A stretch of DNA of 10,183 nt from Marinosulfonomonas sp. (GCA_026989405.1 JALSJL010000444.1:1-10183), one strand, 5' to 3'; shown: positions 1 through 7,641, counted from the stretch's first letter. The notes: generated from the letters alone by a model not told the origin. Program-made: numbers and translations.

Positions 1-119
1 CTCTCGTGCCTGTCGCAGGATGGATGGCAGAGCGTTTTCCGGCGTTTGCCCGCATCTTCCTATTGACTGTCCGGGGGCAATCGGGGTCGATAGAACGCAA
101 GCCTGAAGGGGGGGCGGAC
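1..119. other. Region upstream of pobA, possible divergent regulator start
   Basis: No complete gene is seen here. A TTGACT hexamer at 63-68 could be a -35 element for pobA, but no good -10 lies at the usual spacing; the nearest candidate, GATAGA at 89-94, is 20 bases away. A short perfect dyad, CCTG-TCG-CAGG, lies at 9-19. On the minus strand an ATG (complement of 53-55) opens a frame that stays open to the window edge, so the 5' end of a divergent regulator is possible (pobR and pcaQ genes often lie next to such operons). Eighteen codons are too few to judge. I see no ATAACC-N4-GGTTAA type PcaQ site. Confidence 0.25.
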
Positions 120-1289
120 ATGAGAACGCAGGTTGCCATTGTCGGGGGCGGGCCATCGGGCCTGTTGCTGGCGCTGCTCTTGAGGCGTCGTGGCATCGAT
201 GCCGTGGTGCTGGAGCGCAGGTCACGCGAACATGTGCTGGGGCGCATTCGCGCCGGCGTGCTCGAGCGTGGCTTTGTGGGTTTGATGAAAGAGGCCGGCG
301 TCGGCGCGCGCATGGAGCGCGAAGGGATGATGCACGACGGCATCCATATTGCCCTTGAAGACAGCATGTTTCACGTCGATTTTCGACGCCTTGCCGGAAA
401 TGGCGTGATGGTCTACGGCCAGACCGAGGTGACGCGCGACCTGTATGATGCCCATGAGGAAGCCGGCAGCACGATCCATTTCGAAGTCGAGAACACAGAG
501 ATCGTCGGGGCCGACACCGATGCGCCGTCGGTGCGCTGGCGCAGCCGCGCCGGAGATTGCGAGATGACCTGCGATTATGTGGCCGGGTGTGACGGGTTTC
601 ACGGCGTCAGCCGCCAGACCATCCCGGCCGATGTCCGGCGCGAGCATGAAAAGGTCTATCCGTTCGGCTGGCTGGGCATCCTTTCGCAGACGCCGCCGGT
701 GTCCGATGAACTGATCTATTCGAATTCGGCGCGCGGCTTTGCCCTGTGCTCCATGCGCCACGAAAATCTCAGTCGCTACTACATTCAGGTGCCGCTTTCG
801 GACAGGCCGGAACAGTGGAGCGACGACGCCTTCTGGGATGAACTGAAGCGGCGCCTGCCAGAGGCGTCGGCGCAGGCGCTTGTGACCGGCCCCTCGATCG
901 AAAAGTCCATCGCCCCGCTGCGCAGTTTCGTGTCCGAGCCGATGCGCTGGGGCCGGCTGTTTCTGTGCGGGGACGCGGCCCATATCGTGCCGCCGACCGG
1001 GGCCAAGGGGCTGAACACGGCCGCCAGCGACATCCACTATTTGTATCATGCGCTGGTTCAGGCCTATCATGACGGTGATGACGACGGGCTGGAAAGCTAC
1101 TCGGACCGCGCGCTGGCGCGCATCTGGAAGGCCGAGCGGTTCAGCTGGTGGATGACAAACCTGCTGCACCGCTTCCCCGAGCAGGGGGCGTTCGATCTGC
1201 GCATGCAGCGGGCCGAACTGGAATTTCTGGCCGAAAACGAGGCCGCGCAGCGGGTGCTGGCGGAAAACTATGTGGGGCTGCCTTACTGA
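120..1289 (+). CDS. pobA: 4-hydroxybenzoate 3-monooxygenase (PobA)
   Basis: This cytoplasmic FAD- and NAD(P)H-dependent flavoprotein hydroxylates 4-hydroxybenzoate to protocatechuate, the entry compound of the pca pathway encoded just downstream. The protein is 389 residues, close to the roughly 394 of the Pseudomonas enzyme. Visible motifs are the FAD-binding GGGPSG at 9-14, RIRAGVLE at 42-49 (Arg42/Arg44), GCDG at 156-159, and GDAAHIVPPTGAKG at 284-297. Substrate-site residues known from the Pseudomonas enzyme are all present by alignment from memory: Tyr200, Ser211, Arg213, Tyr221, Pro292 and Tyr384. The C-terminus AENYVGLPY is typical. The ATG at 120 was chosen over an upstream in-frame ATG at 24 because the FAD motif then sits at the usual distance from the N-terminus and a purine-rich ribosome site (AAGGGGGGG, 106-114) precedes it. 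The stop codon overlaps the pcaD start by one base. Identification is very secure. Confidence 0.97.
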   Translation: MRTQVAIVGGGPSGLLLALLLRRRGIDAVVLERRSREHVLGRIRAGVLERGFVGLMKEAGVGARMEREGMMHDGIHIALEDSMFHVDFRRLAGNGVMVYGQTEVTRDLYDAHEEAGSTIHFEVENTEIVGADTDAPSVRWRSRAGDCEMTCDYVAGCDGFHGVSRQTIPADVRREHEKVYPFGWLGILSQTPPVSDELIYSNSARGFALCSMRHENLSRYYIQVPLSDRPEQWSDDAFWDELKRRLPEASAQALVTGPSIEKSIAPLRSFVSEPMRWGRLFLCGDAAHIVPPTGAKGLNTAASDIHYLYHALVQAYHDGDDDGLESYSDRALARIWKAERFSWWMTNLLHRFPEQGAFDLRMQRAELEFLAENEAAQRVLAENYVGLPY

Positions 1290-2083
1290 TGCAATTTGTC
1301 GAACTGAACGGGATCATCCAGCACTATGACGTCCGGGGGCCCGAGGACGGGCCGGCGGTGGTGTTTTCCAATTCCCTGGGAACCGATTTCCGGCTTTGGG
1401 AACAAGTGCTGCCGCTGCTGCCGGACGGGCTGCGCGTCATCCGCTACGACACCCGGGGCCACGGGCTCAGCTCGGCGCCCGGCGGGGATTATTTCATGGG
1501 TGATCTGGTGGCCGACGTGGCCGCTCTGATCGAGCATCTGAAGGTGAAGGACTGCGTTTTCGTCGGGTTGTCGGTCGGCGGGCTGATCGCGCAGGGGCTG
1601 GCTGCCGAGCGGCCGGAACTGCTGCGCGCGGCGGTCTTGTCGAACACCGCCGCCAAGATCGGCACCCCGGCGATGTGGGCCGAGCGCATGGAAGCCGTGC
1701 GCGCCGGCGGCATCGCCGCGCTTGAAGAGGGCATCCTGCAGCGTTGGTTCTCGGGGCGCTGGCGGCGCGAAAACCCGGTGACGCTGGCCGGCTGGCGCCA
1801 CATGCTGGTGCGCACGCCGGTCGCGGGCTACCTTGGCTGCTCGGCGGCAATCGCCGAGACCGACCTGTTCGAAAGCACGGCGCGGCTGAGCCTTCCGGTG
1901 CTGGCGATTGCCGGTTCGGAAGATGGCTCGACCCCGCCCGACCTGGTGCGCGAAACCGCTGACCTGATCGCCGGCGCGCGGTTTCGACTGATCCGCCATG
2001 CCGGGCATCTGCCCTGCGTGGAACAGCCCGGGGAATATGCCCGCGTGCTGACGGATTTCCTGCGCGAGGTCGGACATGTCTGA
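1289..2083 (+). CDS. pcaD: 3-oxoadipate enol-lactonase (PcaD)
   Basis: An alpha/beta hydrolase of 264 residues that hydrolyses 3-oxoadipate enol-lactone to 3-oxoadipate in the cytoplasm. The catalytic triad is readable: nucleophile Ser95 in GLSVGG (93-98), Asp212 in GSEDGS, and His240 in RHAGHLP. The FSNSLGTD stretch at 26-33 matches the usual oxyanion-hole region. Length fits the family (about 260). The start at 1289 gives the normal N-terminus (MQFVELNG, then a lactonase core) and overlaps the pobA stop as TGATG. An upstream in-frame start at 1148 would lie deep inside pobA and is rejected. The 3' end overlaps pcaC by 8 bases. Fusions of PcaD and PcaC (PcaL) occur in some bacteria; here the two are separate but adjacent. 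Other alpha/beta hydrolases share the fold, but context makes PcaD the clear choice. Confidence 0.95.
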   Translation: MQFVELNGIIQHYDVRGPEDGPAVVFSNSLGTDFRLWEQVLPLLPDGLRVIRYDTRGHGLSSAPGGDYFMGDLVADVAALIEHLKVKDCVFVGLSVGGLIAQGLAAERPELLRAAVLSNTAAKIGTPAMWAERMEAVRAGGIAALEEGILQRWFSGRWRRENPVTLAGWRHMLVRTPVAGYLGCSAAIAETDLFESTARLSLPVLAIAGSEDGSTPPDLVRETADLIAGARFRLIRHAGHLPCVEQPGEYARVLTDFLREVGHV

Positions 2084-2468
2084 GCGGCGCGAACACGGCA
2101 TGAAGGTGCGCCGCGAGGTGTTGGGGGACGCCCATGTGGACCGGGCCGAAGCGGCAAGAACCGCGTTCGATGCGCCGTTTCAGGCGTTGATCACCGAAGG
2201 CGCCTGGGGCACCGTCTGGGCCGGCGACGGCATCAGTCGGCGCGAACGCTCGATGTTGACCATTGCGCTCCTGGCGGCCGGCGGCCACTGGGACGAACTG
2301 GCGATGCACATCCGCGCAACCGCACGCACCGGCGCCAGCCCCGAGGATGTGCGCGAAGCGTTGATGCACGTGGCCATCTACGCCGGCGTGCCGGCGGCCA
2401 ACCACGCCCTGGCGGTCGCGCGCGAAACCTATCAGGACATGGGAGTAGACATGGGAGTAGAACCGTGA
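2076..2468 (+). CDS. pcaC: 4-carboxymuconolactone decarboxylase (PcaC)
   Basis: A 130-residue protein of the carboxymuconolactone decarboxylase family that converts 4-carboxymuconolactone to 3-oxoadipate enol-lactone, the PcaD substrate. The N-terminal GMKVRREVLGDAHVDRA (8-24) and the central EGAWGTVWAGDGISRRERSM (41-60) are strongly typical of PcaC. The conserved E-x3-H pair appears as Glu74/His78 (DELAMH), followed by TGASPEDVREALMHVAIYAG (85-104). The ATG at 2076 lies in the pcaD 3' end and has GAGG at 2066-2069 as its ribosome site. An internal ATG at 2100 would remove residues usually present. The last residues repeat DMGV twice because of a 12-base tandem duplication. The stop codon overlaps the GTG start of pcaH (GTGA). 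Confidence 0.95.
   Translation: MSERREHGMKVRREVLGDAHVDRAEAARTAFDAPFQALITEGAWGTVWAGDGISRRERSMLTIALLAAGGHWDELAMHIRATARTGASPEDVREALMHVAIYAGVPAANHALAVARETYQDMGVDMGVEP
2436..2459 (+). repeat. 12-base tandem duplication at the pcaC-pcaH junction
   Basis: Two exact adjacent copies of GACATGGGAGTA (2436-2447 and 2448-2459) encode DMGV-DMGV at the PcaC C-terminus. The GGGAG of the second copy (2453-2457) lies 7 bases before the GTG start of pcaH and is its likely ribosome-binding site. The first copy carries the same sequence 12 bases further upstream. The duplication is in frame and harmless to PcaC. Confidence 0.9.
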
Positions 2469-3187
2469 AACCCGCCGAATACTATCAACGAGACCGCAAG
2501 CACCACCCGCCGGCCCTCTCGGACGACTACAAGACATCCGTCACCCGGTCGCCGCGCCTGGCGTTGCTGTCTGTCGAAAACACCCTTTCCGAGATCACCG
2601 GCCCGGTGTTCGGCCATGACGATATCGACCCGGCCGACAACGACCTGATCGGCAACTACCGCCACGACGGCGACCCGATTGGCGAGCGCATCATCGTGCA
2701 TGGCCGCGTGCTGGATGAAAATGCCCGCCCGGTGCCCGAAACGCTGGTCGAGGTCTGGCAAGCCAATGCGTCGGGCCGATACCGGCATCGCAATGACCGG
2801 TATCTGGCGCCGCTCGACCCGAATTTCGGGGGCTGCGGGCGCACCATGACCGATGAGAACGGCTATTACTTTTTCCGCACGATCAAGCCGGGGCCCTACC
2901 CGTGGCGCAACTGGATCAACAGCTGGCGGCCGGCGCATATCCATTTCTCGGTCTTTGGCCGGGCTTTCGCGCAGCGGCTGATCACGCAGCTGTATTTCGA
3001 GGGCGACCCGCTGATTGCGACCTGTCCGATCGTGCAGTCGATCCCGGATGCGGATGCGGTGCAGCAACTGGTGGCCCGGCTGGACATGAACGCGTCGATC
3101 CCGCTGGACACGCTGGCCTACCGGTTCGACATCGTTTTGCGGGGCCGCCGCTCGACCCTGTTCGAAAACCGGCTGGAGGGGAACTGA
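2465..3187 (+). CDS. pcaH: Protocatechuate 3,4-dioxygenase beta subunit (PcaH)
   Basis: The iron-bearing subunit (240 residues) of the intradiol dioxygenase that opens protocatechuate to 3-carboxy-cis,cis-muconate with O2. The four Fe(III) ligands known from the Pseudomonas putida enzyme (Tyr408, Tyr447, His460, His462) correspond to Tyr106 in GRYRHRND, Tyr145 in GPYPWRN, and His158 and His160 in RPAHIHF. Trp147 and Arg155 of the active site are also present. The GTG start at 2465 is the only plausible one: it overlaps the pcaC stop as GTGA, has GGGAG 7 bases upstream, and gives the family N-terminus ending in DYKTSVTRSPR; the next Met is residue 129. The stop overlaps the pcaG start by one base, fitting equal synthesis of the two subunits. 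Confidence 0.97.
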   Translation: MKPAEYYQRDRKHHPPALSDDYKTSVTRSPRLALLSVENTLSEITGPVFGHDDIDPADNDLIGNYRHDGDPIGERIIVHGRVLDENARPVPETLVEVWQANASGRYRHRNDRYLAPLDPNFGGCGRTMTDENGYYFFRTIKPGPYPWRNWINSWRPAHIHFSVFGRAFAQRLITQLYFEGDPLIATCPIVQSIPDADAVQQLVARLDMNASIPLDTLAYRFDIVLRGRRSTLFENRLEGN

Positions 3188-3798
3188 TGCGTGACAAGCT
3201 GGGATACCTGAAGGAAACGCCGTCGCAGACCGCGGGCCCCTATGTGCATATCGGGCTGGCGCCGGGCGCGGCCGGGTTCGAAATTTTCGACCGTGAACTG
3301 GGCTGGGAGATCGCGGGGCCGCAAGCCAGGGGCGAACGTATCCGGGTCGAGGGCCGCGTGAGCGACGGCACCGGCGCGCCGGTCAAGGATGTGCTGATCG
3401 AGCTTTGGCAGGCCAATGCCGAGGGAGTTTATGCGCATCCCGAAAGCGGCGGCGAGGTCGAGCCGGGCTTTCGCGGCTGGGGCCGGGTGATTTCCGATTT
3501 CGAGACCGGAGAATGGGCGTTCGAGACCGTAAAGCCGGGGGCTGTGCCGGGGCGAAACGGGGCGATTCAGGCGCCGCATATCAACCTCTGGATCGTGGCG
3601 CGCGGGATCAATCTTGGCCTGAACACGCGGCTCTATTTTGCCGATGAGCAAGCCGCAAACGCGACCGATCCGGTGCTGAACCTGATCGAACAGGAGCATC
3701 GGCGCGCGACCCTGGTGGCCACGCGGCAAAAGAAGGGGCTTTACCGTTTCGACATCCGGCTTCAGGGGGAAGACGAAACCGTGTTTCTGGATATCTGA
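3187..3798 (+). CDS. pcaG: Protocatechuate 3,4-dioxygenase alpha subunit (PcaG)
   Basis: The partner subunit of PcaH, 203 residues, with the same intradiol dioxygenase fold. It opens with ETPSQTAGPYVHIGL (10-24), a PcaG hallmark, and contains LIELWQANAEG (70-80), QAPHINLWIVARGIN (128-142) and the C-terminal YRFDIRLQGEDETVF (186-200). As expected for the alpha chain, the iron-ligand set is incomplete: Tyr82 and His131 are near equivalent places but the GPYPW tyrosine is replaced by Ala-Val. Arg139 in ARGIN probably matches the alpha-chain arginine that contributes to the active site in P. putida. The ATG at 3187 overlaps the pcaH stop (TGATG). An upstream in-frame start at 2902 would lie inside pcaH and is rejected. 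Confidence 0.96.
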   Translation: MRDKLGYLKETPSQTAGPYVHIGLAPGAAGFEIFDRELGWEIAGPQARGERIRVEGRVSDGTGAPVKDVLIELWQANAEGVYAHPESGGEVEPGFRGWGRVISDFETGEWAFETVKPGAVPGRNGAIQAPHINLWIVARGINLGLNTRLYFADEQAANATDPVLNLIEQEHRRATLVATRQKKGLYRFDIRLQGEDETVFLDI

Positions 3799-3801
3799 GC
3801 C

Positions 3802-5130
3802 ATGGCGGCAAGCATCTTTGACAGCGTGATGTTTTCGGGCCTTTTCGGCGACCGCGAAACGGCCGCGTTGTTTTCCGACAGTGCCGAAATCCGCGCCATG
3901 CTTCTGGTGGAAGGCGAGCTTGCGCGCGCCCAGGGCAAACGCGGGATCATCCCGGCCGACAGCGCCGAAGCGATCTGGCGGGCAAGCCGTGAAGTTCAGA
4001 TCGATGCAAGCGCGCTGAGCGCCGAAACCGGGCGCAGCGGTGTCGTGGTGCCGGCATTGGTGCGCGCGTTTCGCGAAGTGATGCAGGCACCCGAACATGC
4101 GCAATTCGTGCATTGGGGCGCGACGTCGCAGGATATCATCGACACCGGGCTGATGCTTCGGTTGCGCCAGGTTGCCGGCCTGTGGGAGCAGCGGCTGAAA
4201 GAGCTGCTGCGCGCCCTGGGAGAGCTGGCCGAAACCCATGCCGGGTTGCCGATGGCGGCGCGCACCTGGGGGCAGGCGGCAACGGTCACGAGTTTCGGGG
4301 CCGTGGTCGCGGGATGGGGCGCGCCGTTGCTTGCCCATGTCGATCGGCTGCACGAACTGCGCCCGCGCGTGTTCTGCGTGTCGCTGTCCGGCGCGGCGGG
4401 CACGGCCGCGGCGCTGGGACAGCAGGCGCCAGAGCTGCGCGCCGATCTGGCACATGCGCTGAAGCTGAATGACCCGGGGCGAAGCTGGCACAGCACGCGC
4501 GATGGTATCGGCGAACTGTCGGGCTGGATCACACTGGTTGCGGCCACCCTGGGAAAAATGGGGCAGGATCTGGTGTTGCTTGCCCAAAGCGGGATGCAGG
4601 AGATCGCAATCGGTCATGGCGGCGGCTCGTCCACCATGCCGCAGAAATCGAACCCGGTGCATCCATCGTTGCTGGTGGCGCTGGCGGGCCATGTCAACGG
4701 GCTGAACGCCTCGCTGCAGGGTGCGCAACTGCATGAGCAGCAGCGCGATGGCGGGGCCTGGATGCGCGAGTGGCTGGCGCTGCCGCAAGCCTGCATCGGG
4801 CTGGCGCGCAGTCTGGACGTCGCCGCCGGCCTGGCCCGCGTGATCGAGCCGCGCCCCGAAGCGATGCGCGCGCAGGTGGACGCATCGCGGGGGCTGATAT
4901 TTGCCGAAGCGCTGAGTTTCGCGCTTGCCGCACACATGCCGAGGCCCGATGCCCAGGCCCTGGTCAAGGAAATGTGTGGGCGTGTTGCTTCAGAAAACCG
5001 CCATCTTTCGGAAATTGCGGCAGAAAAACTGCCAGCCGCCGAAATCGCTCCGGTGTTCGATGCCCGGGTTCAGTTGGGAATGGCGCCCCGGGAGGCCCGC
5101 CATTTCGCAGAAGAAACCCGGCGGCTGTGA
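3802..5130 (+). CDS. pcaB: 3-carboxy-cis,cis-muconate cycloisomerase (PcaB)
   Basis: A 442-residue member of the fumarase/aspartase superfamily that cyclises 3-carboxy-cis,cis-muconate to 4-carboxymuconolactone. The superfamily signature GSSTMPQKSNP lies at 275-285, with the flexible catalytic loop typical of the family. HWGATSQDIIDTG (104-116) and ARTWGQAA (153-160) supply the other two conserved active-site regions. Adenylosuccinate lyase shares these motifs, but the HWGATSQD form, the EQQRDGGAWMREW stretch (312-324) and the operon position favour PcaB. The start at 3802 is 3 bases after the pcaG stop, so it probably relies on coupled translation. It is the last gene of the pca block; a 149-base gap follows. 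Confidence 0.95.
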   Translation: MAASIFDSVMFSGLFGDRETAALFSDSAEIRAMLLVEGELARAQGKRGIIPADSAEAIWRASREVQIDASALSAETGRSGVVVPALVRAFREVMQAPEHAQFVHWGATSQDIIDTGLMLRLRQVAGLWEQRLKELLRALGELAETHAGLPMAARTWGQAATVTSFGAVVAGWGAPLLAHVDRLHELRPRVFCVSLSGAAGTAAALGQQAPELRADLAHALKLNDPGRSWHSTRDGIGELSGWITLVAATLGKMGQDLVLLAQSGMQEIAIGHGGGSSTMPQKSNPVHPSLLVALAGHVNGLNASLQGAQLHEQQRDGGAWMREWLALPQACIGLARSLDVAAGLARVIEPRPEAMRAQVDASRGLIFAEALSFALAAHMPRPDAQALVKEMCGRVASENRHLSEIAAEKLPAAEIAPVFDARVQLGMAPREARHFAEETRRL

Positions 5131-5279
5131 TGGTTCCGGGGGCAATTTTTCGTAAAACCGACCAAATGGTTGGATAATTTCCTGATTCTGTCTTAAGGGA
5201 GAGTTGACGATTGTTGCGTTTGCAAAGAAGCTGCAATCCGAGTTTTGTGGATTTGGGAAACCGAACGGGAGGAAACCAG
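5131..5279 (+). promoter_or_regulatory. pcaB-dctP intergenic region with possible promoter and operators
   Basis: This gap is clearly more AT-rich than its neighbours and holds no gene. GATAAT at 5173-5178 resembles a -10 element, although no convincing -35 precedes it. It is preceded by a hyphenated dyad, CCGACCA-AA-TGGTTGG (5158-5173, one G-T mismatch). Further down, TTGACG at 5204-5209 resembles a -35 element but has no good -10. The palindrome TTTGCAAA is at 5219-5226, inside the larger TTGC-GTTT-GCAA. These are candidates for the transporter promoter and an operator for an unseen regulator. GGGAGG at 5267-5272 is the dctP ribosome site. I see no convincing intrinsic terminator for the pca operon. 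Confidence 0.35.
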
Positions 5280-6314
5280 ATGAAGAAACTGCTTGCGGCC
5301 GCCATCGGCGGCGCCTTGGCACTTGGCCTTACGGCTGGCGCCGCCATCTCACAGGAAGTGACGCTGCGCTTCCAGCATTTCATTTCGCCAAAGGGCTCGG
5401 TTCCGCTGCGCTTCATGGTTCCGTGGGCCGAAAAGATCGAAGCCGACAGCGGCGGCCGGATCAAGATCGAGATCTACCCGGCGATGCAGCTGGGTGGCAA
5501 ACCGCCGGCGCTCTATGACCAGATCCGCGATGGCGTGATCGACGGCGGCTGGGCCATTCCGGCCTATACGCCGGGCCGTTTCCCGGAAGCCGAGGCGTTC
5601 GAGTTGCCGTTCATGACGTCGATGTCGGCCGAGGCGTCCTCGAAGGCGGCCTGGGACTACATGATGAAACACGCAGGCGAACGCTTTGGCGACGTGAAGC
5701 TGCTTGCGGTGCATGTGCACGGGCCGGGCGTGGTGCACAAGAAGGGTGACCCGATCACCTCGGTTGCCGACTTCAAGGGCCTGAAACTGCGCGGCCCCTC
5801 GCGCCAGGCCAACAAGTTGCTGGAAGCGGTGGGGGCGACCCCGGTCGGCATGCCGGTTCCGGCCTTTCCCGAGGCCCTGTCGAAAGGCATCGTGGATGGC
5901 GGCGTGATCCCGTGGGAGATCGTGCCACCGCTGAAAGTGCATGAACTGACCGACAGCTCGACCGAGGTTGGCGGCGACCGCGCGCTTTACAACACCGTCT
6001 TCATCTGGGCGATGAACAAGGACGCCTATGACGGGCTGCCCGATGATCTGAAAGCGGTCATCGATGCCAACTCGGGCGTGGAAACATCCGGCTGGGCCGG
6101 TCGCGCGATGGACGAGGGCGACGATGTTGGCAAACAGGTGGTGATCGACAACGGCAACACCGTTGTCACCATGGACGACGCCACGACCGCCCAATTGCGC
6201 GCGATCGGCGATCAGCTGACGCAGGCCTGGATCGAAGAGGTCACGGCCAAGGGGCTGGATGGCGCTGCGATGGTGGCCGACGCCCAGGCGCTGGTCGCGA
6301 AATACAGCGAGTAA
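5280..6314 (+). CDS. dctP: TRAP transporter substrate-binding protein (DctP family)
   Basis: A 344-residue periplasmic solute receptor of a tripartite ATP-independent transporter. A Sec signal peptide is clear: KK at 2-3, a hydrophobic core to about residue 20, and probable cleavage after Ser24 (A-I-S before QEV). The mature part shows the DctP pattern: LRFQHFISPKG (29-39), LKLRGPSRQANKLLEAVGATPVGMP (168-192) with Arg171 at the place of the conserved ligand-carboxylate arginine, and PEALSKGIVDGG (197-208). The ATG at 5280 has GGGAGG 7 bases upstream and is the only start that puts the signal peptide at the N-terminus. The DctP, not TAXI, class is indicated by these motifs. Its ligand cannot be read from sequence; a carboxylate, plausibly aromatic given the neighbours, is inferred. 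A hairpin follows directly. Confidence 0.93.
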   Translation: MKKLLAAAIGGALALGLTAGAAISQEVTLRFQHFISPKGSVPLRFMVPWAEKIEADSGGRIKIEIYPAMQLGGKPPALYDQIRDGVIDGGWAIPAYTPGRFPEAEAFELPFMTSMSAEASSKAAWDYMMKHAGERFGDVKLLAVHVHGPGVVHKKGDPITSVADFKGLKLRGPSRQANKLLEAVGATPVGMPVPAFPEALSKGIVDGGVIPWEIVPPLKVHELTDSSTEVGGDRALYNTVFIWAMNKDAYDGLPDDLKAVIDANSGVETSGWAGRAMDEGDDVGKQVVIDNGNTVVTMDDATTAQLRAIGDQLTQAWIEEVTAKGLDGAAMVADAQALVAKYSE

Positions 6315-6323
6315 CGAAACGCG

Positions 6324-6353
6324 CCGCCCCCGCGACTGAAGCTGCGGGGGCGG
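6324..6353 (+). terminator. GC hairpin after dctP, probable attenuator or RNA-end stabiliser
   Basis: A perfect 10-base-pair stem (CCGCCCCCGC at 6324-6333, GCGGGGGCGG at 6344-6353) with a 10-base loop begins 9 bases after the dctP stop. No run of T follows, so it is not a standard intrinsic terminator. In TRAP and ABC operons such hairpins behind the binding-protein gene commonly reduce read-through or protect the upstream mRNA, giving more receptor than membrane subunits; that role is inferred here. Confidence 0.7.
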
Positions 6354-6381
6354 GCCAACAGGGCTTTTCGGGGGTGGTGGC

Positions 6382-7641
6382 ATGACAGTGCTGATTGCCG
6401 GCGCCGGTATCGGCGGGCTGGCCTTGGGGCTGAGCCTGCATCAGGCGCAGATACCCTTTCGGATTTTCGAAGCGGTGAGCGACCTGCGCCCCCTGGGCGT
6501 CGGCATCAACCTGCAGCCGCACGCGGTGCGCGAGCTGTTCGAACTGGGGCTGGAGACCGGGCTGGACCGGATCGGGTTGCGCACCCGTGAAGTCGGCTAT
6601 TTCTCGGCCCAGGGTGACGAAATCTGGCGTGAACCGCGCGGGCTTCTGGCCGGCTACAACTGGCCGCAATATTCGATCCATCGCGGTGAATTGCAGATGC
6701 TGCTGTTGCGGGCGCTGGTGGAGCGTGCGGGCAGCGAAGCGGTGCAATTCTCAAGCGCGGTCACCGCCTGGCAGGACACGGGCGACGGTGTGCGCATCGC
6801 CTTGCAGGACCGCGCAAGCCGCACCGACACCGGCATGGCGCAGGGTTCGCTGCTGGTGGCTGCCGATGGCATCAACTCGACCATCCGGGCGCGGCTTTAC
6901 CCCGACGAGGGACCGGCGCACTGGGGCGGCACGATGATGTGGCGCGGCATCACGCGCGGCCCGCGGTTCCTGAGCGGGCGCACGATGGCGATGGCGGGCA
7001 CCCGGGCGCGCAAATTCGTCTGCTACCCGATTGCCGACCTGGAGGACGGCGGCAGCCTGATCAACTGGATTGCCGACCTGGAGATGCCCAAGGGCCATGA
7101 CTGGTTGAAACAGGACTGGAACCGCCCCGGCCAACGCGCCGATTTCGCGCCGCAGTTTGCCGACTGGCATTTCGACTGGCTGGATATTCCGGCGGTGATC
7201 GAGGCGGCGGAAGGCATCTGGGAGTTTCCGATGGTGGATCGCAACCCGCTGGGGCAATGGTCATTCGGACGGGTGACGCTGCTTGGCGATGCGGCGCATG
7301 CGATGTATCCGATCGGCTCGAACGGAGCGTCGCAGGCCATCATCGACGCGCGCGTGCTCACCCAGTTGCTGCATGAACGCGGCGCCGGGCCGGAGGCACT
7401 CGCGGCCTATGATGCGGCGCGGCGCGAGGCGGTGAATGCCGTCGTGCTGGCCAATCGGGGCGACGGGCCGGACAGGATACTCGACATCGTGGCCGAACGC
7501 GCGCCCGGCGGGTTTGACGACATCGACGCGGTGATGCCACTGGCCGAGCGTCAGGCCTTTGCCGATGGCTACAAGAAAACGGCCGGCATGGATGTGCAGG
7601 CGCTCAACAGCAGGGCGTCGCTGGTCAGGATCGGGGCATGA
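6382..7641 (+). CDS. FAD-dependent aromatic monooxygenase, PhzS/salicylate hydroxylase-like
   Basis: A 419-residue class A flavoprotein monooxygenase. FAD/NAD(P)H motifs are GAGIGG (7-12) with Glu30 ending the second strand, the DG motif AADGINS (160-166), and the GD motif LLGDAAHAMYPIGSNGASQA (300-319). The segments RPLGVGINLQPHAV (36-49), PQYSIHRGELQMLLL (95-109) and WEFPMVDRNPL (280-290) closely recall PhzS, the phenazine-carboxylate monooxygenase of Pseudomonas, more than PobA or UbiH. PhzS-like enzymes hydroxylate carboxylated aromatic rings, with loss of CO2 in PhzS. No phenazine genes are present here, so a simpler aromatic acid is more likely. The ATG at 6382 follows GGGGGTGG (6370-6377). 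It lies between dctP and dctQM on the same strand, which suggests that it acts on the transported compound. Exact substrate unknown. Confidence 0.85.
   Translation: MTVLIAGAGIGGLALGLSLHQAQIPFRIFEAVSDLRPLGVGINLQPHAVRELFELGLETGLDRIGLRTREVGYFSAQGDEIWREPRGLLAGYNWPQYSIHRGELQMLLLRALVERAGSEAVQFSSAVTAWQDTGDGVRIALQDRASRTDTGMAQGSLLVAADGINSTIRARLYPDEGPAHWGGTMMWRGITRGPRFLSGRTMAMAGTRARKFVCYPIADLEDGGSLINWIADLEMPKGHDWLKQDWNRPGQRADFAPQFADWHFDWLDIPAVIEAAEGIWEFPMVDRNPLGQWSFGRVTLLGDAAHAMYPIGSNGASQAIIDARVLTQLLHERGAGPEALAAYDAARREAVNAVVLANRGDGPDRILDIVAERAPGGFDDIDAVMPLAERQAFADGYKKTAGMDVQALNSRASLVRIGA

Noticed and set aside
6..119. N-terminal extension of PobA from upstream in-frame starts
   Set aside because: It would push the FAD-binding GGGPSG about 38 residues from its normal N-terminal position, and the ATG at 120 has a strong purine-rich ribosome site.
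222..1169. Long minus-strand open frame opposite pobA (315 codons)
   Set aside because: It is a shadow frame caused by high GC content over a clearly functional pobA; the translation is Arg/His/Gly-rich with no domain signal. The same applies to the long minus-strand frames under pcaC/pcaD, pcaB, dctP, the monooxygenase and dctM.
1494..2537. Minus-strand open frame across pcaD, pcaC and the pcaH start (347 codons)
   Set aside because: Arg/Pro/Ala-rich low-complexity translation opposite three genes with intact catalytic motifs.
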